A stretch of DNA of 64,000 nucleotides from Leptospiraceae bacterium (lineage in GTDB: Bacteria > Spirochaetota > Leptospiria > Leptospirales > Leptospiraceae), in assembly GCA_016711485.1 (NCBI GenBank), contig JADJSX010000025.1, forward strand, positions 1 to 64,000. The letters are read 5' to 3'. Positions 53,822-62,224 of this stretch are shown here, piece by piece. Within the stretch, counting starts at the first letter, position 1, and every line of letters starts with the position of its first letter. The position numbers and the translations under genes are program-made. The notes beneath the pieces were generated by a model, which saw only the letters and a program-made list of their open reading frames with translations, was not told the DNA's origin and ran no database searches.

Positions 53822-55225
53822 TTAAGTTAAACTTTTCCATTTTCCATGAGAGCAATTTCCAATGGGAGATGGCAATTCAAACACACATACATCAGCAAGT
53901 TTTTCTTCATCTAGAATATGTACAAACGTTTTTTCTAAATCACCGTTGTAAATCACGATAATCAAATAGCCAGATTCATTGTTCGTAATCGATGGAATGA
54001 AACTAGGCTCGTTGCAGTAAGAGGTTGATCCGAACTTTCTATTTACAATTTTTCTAGTTGAAATTTCCATCTGCATCAATTGATTCGTTAGCATATCTTC
54101 CATCCCATGACAAACGAAAAAATGATCGTAAGGTTTACCCTGCAAATAGGATTTTACTAGAGGCCACTCATAAGAAGATTCGTTATGAAGGACAGATTTA
54201 TTTACTACACTCAATTGATTGATATCGAATTCGTACCTCACTAAAGTAGAAAAAATTTCGTAGTCTGGCTTATTACCAGTAACCGCATCTTTAGACCATT
54301 TTGTAAATACGTCGAAGTTGTTAAACTCAATTAGATCGACTAGAAGCGTTCCTTTTTCCGATTGATAACCATTGATAAAGTGTAAAAAATAATTTGCTTC
54401 TGTTTTAATTTCTCCTACAAGTTTTAAATCTTTTTTGTGGATAATATAAACATGAGAGTTTCCCTTGGGATCCCAATGATAAGATTTGATTGGTGGTTTT
54501 AATTTTAAAAACAGGGAGAATATGTCAATCTTCAGAGGAAATACCCAGAAGAGAATATAATCGCCAGCAAATACAATATCGTGAGTCATGAGAGGTGCAG
54601 AAGCAGTTTTGATTTTATTTTTATAAAGAAATTTTTGATCCTTATCAAACTTGTAAAGAATGATATGATTGTAGTCATCGTTGTCAAAACCAAAACTAAA
54701 CATTTCCTTTGTGTCGGGATCGATTCGAATATGTGCACCCGAGCCTTCATTTTTTCCAATTGCCCCATTAAAATCGGACTCGCCTTTCGTTTCTAAAGTT
54801 TTTAGATCAAGTTCGTAAGGAGTATCTCCATCAAATAAAGCCATCAACTTATCATTGAGAGGATAAACACTAGTATTCGCACGGTTGGCAGGTTTCCAGG
54901 ATTGTTTCATTCGATTGAAAAAACCAGGAGCAAGATTTGAAACTGTCGGATAAAGAAACTTATCCGCTTTCTCTTCTGCAAAGAAAGCATGGGTTCTAGT
55001 GTATTTATAAGTGGCGTCCGCCTCTCCATTTTCGAGATGAACTCGAAGCACAGCTCCATCTCCATCAAACCAAGACTCATTTCGTTTTCCACCACGCGTT
55101 GTCATCACAGAAGTATTGATATAAAAATTCCCTTTGATCTCTTTGGGTAATTCTCCCGATACAACTTTGAGTTTCGTTGCATCAAATTCTTTTTTTGTTC
55201 CGTTAAATAGGTTTTTCCATTTCAT
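53822..55225 (-). CDS. Carotenoid oxygenase-family protein
   Basis: A 467-aa protein of the carotenoid cleavage dioxygenase/RPE65 family, a seven-bladed propeller with Fe(II) held by four His. Likely ligands are His in GSGAHIRIDP (about 168), MTHDIVF (about 215), FLHFINGY (about 283) and NCSHGKW near the C-terminus. The family start GNFYINTSV and ESWFDGDGAVLRVHLENG are clear. It has no signal peptide. The substrate may be a carotenoid or another conjugated compound such as a stilbene; no carotenoid pathway gene is nearby. The frame is complete. Confidence 0.85.
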   Translation of the reverse strand: MKWKNLFNGTKKEFDATKLKVVSGELPKEIKGNFYINTSVMTTRGGKRNESWFDGDGAVLRVHLENGEADATYKYTRTHAFFAEEKADKFLYPTVSNLAPGFFNRMKQSWKPANRANTSVYPLNDKLMALFDGDTPYELDLKTLETKGESDFNGAIGKNEGSGAHIRIDPDTKEMFSFGFDNDDYNHIILYKFDKDQKFLYKNKIKTASAPLMTHDIVFAGDYILFWVFPLKIDIFSLFLKLKPPIKSYHWDPKGNSHVYIIHKKDLKLVGEIKTEANYFLHFINGYQSEKGTLLVDLIEFNNFDVFTKWSKDAVTGNKPDYEIFSTLVRYEFDINQLSVVNKSVLHNESSYEWPLVKSYLQGKPYDHFFVCHGMEDMLTNQLMQMEISTRKIVNRKFGSTSYCNEPSFIPSITNNESGYLIIVIYNGDLEKTFVHILDEEKLADVCVFELPSPIGNCSHGKWKSLT

Positions 55226-55447
55226 AAAATTTTTATAGTAAACTCAACTTGTTTGGGATTATCAGAATTTACCTACGTTCTCCTGTTTTTTTAGATTCAC
55301 TAAAAATTCTCTATGATTTAAAATATGTCAAATTCTTTTATGGGGGAAGGTTTTTCTCTATCTACAAAAAAAAACTTGCTTTTTAGATTTTAATTTCTCA
55401 CCTTTGAAAAGATTACAGCAACTTTGTAAAACTAAGGAGATTTCATT

Positions 55448-56089
55448 TTGAAAATTTATATATTTACACTATTACTAGTTTTAATTTCTTGTAAAGAGCA
55501 AACTAATAATTCTACACCCACAACTACTGACTCACAAAATACACCAGTAGTTTCCAATTCCAACGTTAGGCATTATGTACAAATAGCCAGTTTAAAAATG
55601 AGAGCTACACCTGATTTGAAAGGAGAAAAAGTTGCCTTGTTAGAAAAAGGAGATAGTTTTTTAATTCTAGAAGAATCTGAAAATACCACGGAGTATGAAG
55701 GAAATTTTAGTAAATGGGGAAAAATTAATTTTCAAGGGCAAGAAGGTTGGGTCTATTTGGCGTATGTCGGCACTGATCCTCCCGATTTACTTTCAGAAAA
55801 AGAGCGGGAAAAAATTACTAACAACTATAACAAAGAAGTAGAAAAGGAAGAAAAAGAAATCGCGAGACAGATGGCGAATGATCCCAATTTCCAAAGTTGT
55901 TCTCCAGCAGCTTGCGGTGTAATGACTGCTGAATTTGCAAATGCAAAACGCGGTTGCAAGTCCTATAAGTTCACAGAAATCAATGAAATGAAAGCCGAGC
56001 ATACTTATCAAGCTGTAGAAAAATATGGAGATGCTTATTGCATAACCTTCTTTATGAATCAGGGCTCCCAATGCCCGATTGGAGAATAA
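55448..56089 (+). CDS. SH3-domain lipoprotein
   Basis: A 213-aa lipoprotein. The signal segment ends LVLISCKE (Cys near 15). A Thr/Ser-rich linker precedes an SH3b domain (about 38-110; YVQIASLKMRATPDLKGEK, GWVYLAYVG), then a coiled charged stretch and a Cys-rich C-terminus (SCSPAACG, RGCKSY, CITFF, CPIG) with at least five Cys that may form disulfides. AAGGAGA at 55433-55439 supports the TTG start. It overlaps the next gene by 11 bp, so the pair is likely one operon. Confidence 0.7.
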   Translation: MKIYIFTLLLVLISCKEQTNNSTPTTTDSQNTPVVSNSNVRHYVQIASLKMRATPDLKGEKVALLEKGDSFLILEESENTTEYEGNFSKWGKINFQGQEGWVYLAYVGTDPPDLLSEKEREKITNNYNKEVEKEEKEIARQMANDPNFQSCSPAACGVMTAEFANAKRGCKSYKFTEINEMKAEHTYQAVEKYGDAYCITFFMNQGSQCPIGE

Positions 56090-57086
56090 AATAATTCGAA
56101 ACGTTATATCCCACGAAAAACAAAATATTTTTGGTAAAAGAATTAGAAGAGTTTCTCTATGTTTATTTTTGCTTTTAATCTTTGCGGTTTTTTTATTTTG
56201 CCAGAAAAACTCTTCCAAACTGCTCACCATAAACGGGGGAATTCTGAAAAGAGGAATACTTAATCCTGGAAATCCAGACCAATCACCAATCCATGAAGTC
56301 AGAGTTTCTTCTTTTCTCTATCAATCTAAATTAGTTACAATCGCCGACTTTGAAAAATTCCAACTAACAACCGGACATAGATCCACGGCAGAAAAAAAAG
56401 GATACTGCATGACGGCTACAGAAGGAATGAAAGATTGGGAGTGGGAAAAAAAAGAAGGGGCAAATTATAAGTATCCTTTCGGACAGTCTACAAATCCAGA
56501 AACGACACCCAAACCAGATTGGCCTGCTACTTGTTTGAGTTATGCGGATGCAATCGCTTATTGTAAATTTCTAGGAATGCGACTTCCAACAGAAGCTGAA
56601 TGGGAATATGCCCACCGAGCCGGTAGCAAAAAACGATTTCCATGGGGAGAGCATAAAGAAATAAATGGAAATTATTTATTAAACTACTGGCAGGGAATTA
56701 CTCACGAGAAAGCAAATTCCAAAGACGGTCATAAATACCTTTCTTCTGTCGATTCTTTCCCGCCTAACGTATTTGGAATCTATGATCCAGTTGGAAATGT
56801 GTGGCAAATGACTTTGGACTATTATTCTAAAGACATTTATCAAAAAATAAAAACTTACAACGAAACAAATGCAAACATCGTATTAGATCCCGTTGTTTCT
56901 AAAGATAGAATTTCATTCGAAAAAGAAATTGCAACTGAATCCAGAAAATTCACTGTCACCCGAGGTGGCTCCTGGTGGTGCTCGGAACTCACCTGCAATG
57001 GATTTGGGTTATACTATCGAGGTAAATTCCTAGAAGATACTGTCTTCAGCAATAACGGCTTTAGATGCGCAAAGGATTTGCATTAA
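56079..57086 (+). CDS. Formylglycine-generating enzyme-like lipoprotein
   Basis: A 335-aa protein of the FGE-sulfatase family (SUMF1-like). The N-terminal signal segment ends VFLFCQK, a possible lipobox with Cys near 46. Family motifs follow: PIHEVRVSSFLYQ, RLPTEAEWEYAHRAG, FPWGE, GNVWQMT and RGGSWWCSELTCNGF. The two Cys separated by four residues in that last motif match the copper-binding catalytic pair of true FGE, so it might oxidise a Cys; however no sulfatase gene is near, and many relatives have other roles. The TTG start overlaps the upstream gene by 11 bp. Confidence 0.75.
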   Translation: MENKIIRNVISHEKQNIFGKRIRRVSLCLFLLLIFAVFLFCQKNSSKLLTINGGILKRGILNPGNPDQSPIHEVRVSSFLYQSKLVTIADFEKFQLTTGHRSTAEKKGYCMTATEGMKDWEWEKKEGANYKYPFGQSTNPETTPKPDWPATCLSYADAIAYCKFLGMRLPTEAEWEYAHRAGSKKRFPWGEHKEINGNYLLNYWQGITHEKANSKDGHKYLSSVDSFPPNVFGIYDPVGNVWQMTLDYYSKDIYQKIKTYNETNANIVLDPVVSKDRISFEKEIATESRKFTVTRGGSWWCSELTCNGFGLYYRGKFLEDTVFSNNGFRCAKDLH

Positions 57087-57243
57087 ATAAAGTGAGTTCG
57101 ACTTAAGGATTTCAGATTTGCCATTTTCAAAATTCAACCCGATGCGATACTTCTGCATCCACTACCGTTACACCGAACTCACGTTAAATAGTAAATGAAA
57201 ATCCCAAAAGAGTTTATATATTATTATCCGCTACAATAAAAAA

Positions 57244-58059
57244 TTAAACTGACTCAAGACTATCTTTATTTTGATTGTATGCTTGGATCAATAGAAAACC
57301 AAGAGTGGCAAATACTCCACCAATCATAATAAACAATTCTGCACCATACGGTTGGCTTTCCGAATTTTTTCCAACAAAAAACAGATAGAGTAAAGGGGCA
57401 ATGTATTGATTGGCGAATAGTACCGAAAAAATAATTTGATTGCCCGTACCACCTTTTAAGAACTGCCAGAGAAATAGATTTTTATTAGCGAGCACAGTGG
57501 AAGCGGCTAACGCAGCCATAAAACACATTTCTAAAATCGAGATTCCAACTCTTGGATCAATTCCCATACTTAAATACGTTGGATTTTGAAACAAATGTCC
57601 AATCAAACTAAGCTCACCCGGAACAAGTGCAAGGTGAATTAATATATCATCAAGAATAAAAACATTTTTCGGAGTTTTGCGAAGATATAAAAGAATTTCG
57701 TACACACTAAAAAACACAAATCCAATCGAAGTAAATATAGATGTCATCACTAGCGAAGAAGAAGTGTTTACATGAACACCTGGAGCGGATAACAACATCA
57801 TAAGGGATGATAAATTTCCACCGCCTAAGATCATTAAAAATGCAATATTACCCGTAAAAGGCCAGAGCGGAAAATGCCGAGTTGCCAATCGAAGTCCAAC
57901 TAGCAGGAAAAGAGAAAGTGCTGTAAATATTGACATCACTGGCCCATCTGGATTGTAAAATAAGGGTTTGTTTAGAACCCAAGCTCCGATAACGATGACA
58001 GACCCTCCGAAAACTAGGAAGTCTAAACTCTTTGCTAATTTTTCTGAATATTTTTCCAT
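57244..58059 (-). CDS. Polytopic membrane protein of unknown function
   Basis: A 271-aa protein with about eight predicted membrane helices and few long loops. The helices carry Gly and Ser residues (ILGGGNLSSLMMLLSAPGV) and scattered His. I know no family for it. It stands 96 bp downstream of the cytochrome c' gene in the same orientation, so the two may form an operon and it might have a role in respiration or redox transport. That link is inference only. Confidence 0.55.
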   Translation of the reverse strand: MEKYSEKLAKSLDFLVFGGSVIVIGAWVLNKPLFYNPDGPVMSIFTALSLFLLVGLRLATRHFPLWPFTGNIAFLMILGGGNLSSLMMLLSAPGVHVNTSSSLVMTSIFTSIGFVFFSVYEILLYLRKTPKNVFILDDILIHLALVPGELSLIGHLFQNPTYLSMGIDPRVGISILEMCFMAALAASTVLANKNLFLWQFLKGGTGNQIIFSVLFANQYIAPLLYLFFVGKNSESQPYGAELFIMIGGVFATLGFLLIQAYNQNKDSLESV

Positions 58060-58155
58060 ACTACTTTTTCCTCTACAATGGCTTTTGAATTAAAATAAAA
58101 CTTTATTTGGGCACGTCAAATCAATAAATATTAGGGAGCACCAAAATAAGGACAA

Positions 58156-58623
58156 TTACTCTGCAGAAAACCGATAGCCGGCATGGCATTGAACACATCG
58201 TCCGGATATAGTTGCTAACTTTTGTATAATTTCCTTCTCACCTGCACCAGTTTCAATAGAATCAGCTAGAGAATCAAAACTCTTATGAAGACCAATTCCC
58301 ATCGTCTTAAATTCTACTGGAAGTTTTAACATGATTGTCTCATGACCTGCTTCTACGTTGTTATGCCCGGTCGTGCCTGCACTTCTAGCAGACTCAATCA
58401 TTTTCTTTTTATCTCCCGAATCAAGACCTACAAGCACACCGCTGAAAGAAGTAAGAAGTCCTCTCATTTCCATTAAAACAAAATTTTTCTCATGCGTAGA
58501 TAATTCAACATATCTTCTGCCATCCGTAGATTGATGAGTACTACCCAAAATGAAAAATTTTCCAAGAATTAATAAAGTAAGAATCCAAAAACTAATCGAA
58601 ACAATAAATAATTTTTTATACAT
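58156..58623 (-). CDS. Membrane-anchored cytochrome c' (class II c)
   Basis: A 155-aa protein with an uncleaved or cleavable N-terminal helix (LFIVSISFWILTLLILGKFFI) and a C-terminal haem motif CVQCH near residue 145, as in class II cytochromes c', four-helix bundles that carry a C-terminal C-x-x-C-H and bind NO or transfer electrons. An AAGGAG lies directly before the ATG. It is transcribed toward the membrane protein at 57244. The single haem motif, the length and the position of the motif all fit. Confidence 0.75.
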   Translation of the reverse strand: MYKKLFIVSISFWILTLLILGKFFILGSTHQSTDGRRYVELSTHEKNFVLMEMRGLLTSFSGVLVGLDSGDKKKMIESARSAGTTGHNNVEAGHETIMLKLPVEFKTMGIGLHKSFDSLADSIETGAGEKEIIQKLATISGRCVQCHAGYRFSAE

Positions 58624-58933
58624 AATAATCTCCTTAAACCAAAATATTTTATAGTTCGTATATGGAAATGAAATACCAACGTTCTTCCTAGAAATAGAAA
58701 CAATTCAGAATTACCTCTATCTAAAACTAATGCGACTTTGTCAAGTTGGCTTAAACTTAATTCTACCTAGGTTTTTATTATAATCGTCTTTCTAAAAAAC
58801 TCATAGACAAAAAATAAACAGGGCAGATCTTTTTATAATTTTTCAAATGCAAAAAGGTCTTAATGGAGCATTTGCAGCGTGTTAAGGCAATAAAATCGCT
58901 GCTGCGGGCTTTCTTTTCTTTTTTGCTTACTTT

Positions 58934-60638
58934 ATCGAGTAGGAGGGGTTATTAGCCCCGTCCTCTCACACCACCGTGCGTACCGGTCTGGTACACGGCG
59001 GTTCGCCAACTTTCACGATAGATATAGTATCTTTCAACAAGATGCACTAAACCTCTCTCTTTCCAGTATTCGACGTTCATTGCGCGGTGAATCCCACTTG
59101 TGATACAATTTCTCCATTCACCTTTGCGAGAGTTACCTAATTTATGAGCAGTGGATTTTCTAAGTCCAAGATTCATTAATTCTCGAATCTTTGTTCTCGG
59201 CTTCTTCCACTGATGCCACTGGCACAATCTCATCCTTCTTCTTAACCAACAGTCGATTGCATTTATCTTGTATCTCCCATCGACTAATGAATAGTATCCC
59301 AACCATCCGATTAGGTATCGGTTTAGTTTCTTAATTCTATCATCCATCGAAATAGCAGATAACGGATTTGTTAATTCTCGAATTCGGTCTTTTACTCGTT
59401 TCAAGGACTGAGAAGAGAGTGTTATCCTCACTTTCTCATCCCAAATAAAACTGAATCCAAGGAACTTTCGATTCATTGGTTTATCAACTGCGCTCTTAGT
59501 TTCGTTTACTTTCAGTTTAAGTTTCTTGTCTAGAAATCTTGTGATGCTTGCCTTTACCCGCTCCCCTGCTTTCATGGATTTTACATAGATGTTACAGTCA
59601 TCTGCATATCTACAGAATTTGTGACCTCTTGTCTCCAGTTCTTTATCTAGCTCGTTTAGCATGATGTTTGCCAATAGTGGACTGATTACTCCACCTTGTG
59701 GTGTGCCTTCCTCATTTGGTATACACACACCCTCGGTCATAATCCCCGCTCTCAGGTAACTCCCTATTAAACGCAATACTCTTTTGTCTCTTACCCCCCC
59801 GCTAGCTTAGGTATTTCAACTCTTCTTACTCCTTTAGGTTTGTATTTCCCTAGAAGTAATCTTTGTTTAGTCTCCTTCCATTCCTCGGACATTTGCTTAT
59901 GAAATTCAGTCGTTGTGATTCCGTCTATCCCGGCTGCTCCTTTGTTAGCGCATACTTTCCGTAAGGCTTCCTGCAAGTTCTCGTCGGCTAATATCTCTTC
60001 CATCAAATCCATGTTACATTCTTCTCTATATACTTTTTTTTTTTTTTCTTTCTATCGCAGGCTTTCACTCTTGGTTTTGCCAGATGATTCTATTCCTCTA
60101 TTCAAGTTCAACGTGGATTCACCAGATTATCCCCTGAATAGTAACATTTCTGTTCTTTCTGTAGTCGTCGCAATCATTCTGAAAACTTCAATAGCTCCAC
60201 CTTAATTCGCGTTCAGTCCTTCAATTCCTTAGATTCTTTTCGCTCTGTCTTTGCGTTTACGCTTGGTTATCCTCATTAATAACCTGACATTCATTCCAAT
60301 CTATCTCATCTACTATGACCTCGGCTGACTTCTGTAAATCGCATAACTTCCATTATGTCCTCTACAGACCTCCCCGGGTAAGAACGATAACCTTCCTCTC
60401 ATACACTCGCTTGATATACATCGCCATCTTTTGATTGTATAGGACTTTGCTTTGAAAAGCAAGCTCGTCCAGATGACACTGCCTCGAATCAAGTTTTTAT
60501 ACATCGAGCCGAGAATTTGCCTAAGACTTCCTTCAGATTCTACCTCGCGATAGACACCCTTGTCTTCAGCTAATGGTTGGTACAATCAACCTCCATAAGG
60601 GACTTTCACCCTCAAGTTATCGCCCATGCCGGGCACAC
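58934..60638 (-). mobile_element. Group II intron, reverse transcriptase deleted
   Basis: The 5' end (minus strand) is GTGTGCCCGGCATGGGCGAT, a typical group II start, and the 3' end is CTACTCGAT after a domain V-like hairpin near 58971-59006 (CCGTGTACC, GGTACGCACGG). About 630 bp of 5' ribozyme sequence precede the protein gene. The upstream exon (60639-60670) forms a TCTTTTCTTTC/GAAAGAAAAGA hairpin resembling a terminator, a known target of class C introns. The ribozyme parts look complete, but the protein is not. Confidence 0.85.
58952..60012 (-). pseudogene. ltrA: Group II intron reverse transcriptase/maturase, deleted
   Basis: The N-terminal piece (73 aa, ending RRVEIPKLAGG) and the C-terminal piece (274 aa) are joined near a run of G at 59784-59790. 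Frame changes there, and after it the codons are VRDKRVLRLIGSYLRAG. About 100 residues of the reverse transcriptase fingers and palm between these points are missing. The YADD active-site motif (CRYADDCNIYV), EEGTPQGGVISPLLAN and the maturase-like C-terminal part are kept. Without the missing part it cannot act as reverse transcriptase, so this copy depends on others for movement. Confidence 0.88.
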
Positions 60639-60735
60639 TTTCTTTTCTTTCCCAAGAAAGAAAAGAAAAAAGTAAGATTAATAAATCCTACTCTGGGACG
60701 GAGTAGTTTGGCGACTTGACAAAGTCGCACTAATA

Positions 60736-60944
60736 ACTCACCTTACGCTTTCGCTATTATCATTGCTTCTCAAAAACAATGATTGAGTTCGGGTGAACCA
60801 AACGTTCAAATGAAGTTTGTACCTAGCGGCGGGTTTGCCTCTGCAGAATATTGATTTCGCTATAGCTATTAATTCATTAGCATTCTCTAAAATTCCTAAT
60901 TTCATTAAAATTTCAATGATTTTAATTCTTTGCGTAAGGTGAGT
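60736..60944 (-). repeat. LENANELI-type repeat, copy 2
   Basis: Perfect 13-bp inverted ends ACTCACCTTACGC (60736-60748) and GCGTAAGGTGAGT (60932-60944). On the minus strand it encodes ILENANELIAIAKSIFCRGK and PAARYKLH. It lies directly next to the right CTAA of the intron-bearing element and just upstream of marR. Confidence 0.7.
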
Positions 60945-60960
60945 AATAAAATTAATTTCC

Positions 60961-60989
60961 TTGACAATAGTTTCCATGGAAACTATTTT
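60961..60989 (+). promoter_or_regulatory. marR promoter with palindromic operator
   Basis: TTGACA (60961-60966) and TATTTT (60984-60989) are spaced by 17 bp. A perfect 20-bp palindrome, ATAGTTTCCATGGAAACTAT (60967-60986), fills the spacer and part of the -10 box. The start codon at 60996 is about where transcription would begin, so the mRNA may have no leader. Confidence 0.8.
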
Positions 60990-60995
60990 CCTTTT

Positions 60996-61454
60996 ATGAA
61001 ACCTGAAATAAGTAAGCTAAAAAAACATATCGGTTTTTGGATGCGGATAGTATCAAATAATGTATCTCATTCCTTTGCCAAAAAGTTAAATAATAGTGGA
61101 GTTAGTGTTGCCGAATGGGTAATAATGAGGGAAATGTTTGAAAGTGGAGATACAATTTCCCCTAGTCAAATTGCAGAAATAACTGGTATGACTCGTGGTG
61201 CCATCTCAAAGCTAATAGACCGTTTACTCCAGAAAAAATTAGTCACCAGAAAAGAATCAACAGATGATCGTAGATATCAGGAGTTAAAACTTACCAAGGA
61301 AGCAAAACGATTGATCCCAAATCTAACGAAATTAGCAGATGAGAATGATGCAGAATTTTTTTCGTTATTAACAAAAGAAGAGAGAAAGAAATTAACAGAG
61401 ATTTTAATCAAAACAGTAAAATTAAATAAATTAACAAAATTCCCAGTGGAATAA
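60996..61454 (+). CDS. MarR-family regulator
   Basis: A 152-aa winged-helix protein of the MarR family. The DNA-binding part is at about residues 30-105: ISPSQIAEITGMTRGAISKL is the helix-turn-helix and KESTDDRRYQELKLT the wing with the usual D-x-R-R pattern. Dimer helices lie at both ends. The ATG at 60996 is chosen because an upstream start (60930) would lie in the repeat and before the promoter. The palindrome in its promoter is the likely own operator. It is co-transcribed with the DUF1398 gene 13 bp downstream. Confidence 0.85.
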   Translation: MKPEISKLKKHIGFWMRIVSNNVSHSFAKKLNNSGVSVAEWVIMREMFESGDTISPSQIAEITGMTRGAISKLIDRLLQKKLVTRKESTDDRRYQELKLTKEAKRLIPNLTKLADENDAEFFSLLTKEERKKLTEILIKTVKLNKLTKFPVE

Positions 61455-61466
61455 AAGGAGAATAAT

Positions 61467-61862
61467 ATGAATATATCAAAAATCAAAGAAGTAGTAACAC
61501 TAACCCATGAAGGTAAAATGAATTTTCCGCAAGTTGTCGGAGCATTACTAAACGAAGGAATTGAGTCTTATCATGTAGACTACGTTCGATCGGAAAACAG
61601 GTATTACCTGCCAAACGGGGAAAGCCATGTAGAAACCGTCCCACATAAATTTCCAACTCCCGAGAGAAATTTTTCAGCGGATAAAGTCAAAGAGTCAATT
61701 AAAAGAATTCAAGCGGGTGAAATTAATTATAATACTTTTTCCAATGAAATTATACACGCAGGCTGCGCCTATTATATTGCCTATCTATCAGGAAAACAAG
61801 TTATATACTTTGGTCGAAACGGGGATTTACATATAGAACATTTCCCAAAAGGGAATTCTTAA
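61467..61862 (+). CDS. DUF1398-family protein
   Basis: A 131-aa protein matching DUF1398 (YbcV-like): MNFPQVVGALLNEGIESYHV, YYLPNGE, GCAYYIAYLSGKQVIYFGRN and HIEHFPKG. The family has no known biochemical role. AAGGAG lies right before the ATG, and the gene follows marR by 13 bp, so the MarR protein probably controls it. The conserved His and Tyr could make a ligand-binding pocket. Confidence 0.8.
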   Translation: MNISKIKEVVTLTHEGKMNFPQVVGALLNEGIESYHVDYVRSENRYYLPNGESHVETVPHKFPTPERNFSADKVKESIKRIQAGEINYNTFSNEIIHAGCAYYIAYLSGKQVIYFGRNGDLHIEHFPKGNS

Positions 61863-62224
61863 CTCACCCTACATTATCATTTCTTTCTTAAAAAGGAATG
61901 ATTACAAATTCTAAGACACTCTCATTTAATGAATTATGTTATATTATGCTTTTATACCCTTCGCCAAAAGTAATTTCCCGTTTTGTAAAAAATAGGGTAT
62001 TCCCAAACGCCAAAAATATGGCTGTTCTAAAAACGAATGGGGAGGCAGTTCGTATGAAAAAGAATTCCTTGGACTTTTTGAAACTTACAAAGGTGCTCTT
62101 GCCCAAGTCCAAAACTTTGAGCCAAATTTTTCAGAGTGGGAAGAGTTATGCGACAGTTATTTACAGGACGAAACTGTGTTCGTTAAATCATAATTTCTTT
62201 ATAACACAGTCTCAATGTCTTCGA
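61863..62224 (+). other. Gap with repeats and a gene remnant
   Basis: It opens with a partial copy of the CTCACC...hairpin (61863-61906). A region near 61948-62015 (TACCCTTCGCCAAAAGTAA; GGGTATTCCCAAACGCC) is like a scrambled 108-bp MITE. From 62032 to 62193 the plus strand encodes NEWGGSSYEKEFLGLFETYK then GALAQVQNFEPNFSEWEE and DETVFVKS, the end of an unidentified protein. Confidence 0.5.

Larger units (their letters stand above)
58731..60729. mobile_element. IS701-ended element holding a group II intron
   Basis: The left end is TGCGACTTTGTCAAGTTGGC and the right end, reverse strand, TGCGACTTTGTCAAGTCGCC. A perfect CTAA duplication lies on each side (58727-58730 and 60730-60733). Without the intron (58934-60638) the element would be about 294 bp and has no transposase, so it was a non-autonomous IS701 relative before the intron entered. 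Confidence 0.8.

Noticed and set aside
60313..60585. 90-aa reading frame on the minus strand
   Set aside because: It lies within the 5' ribozyme part of the group II intron and resembles no protein.
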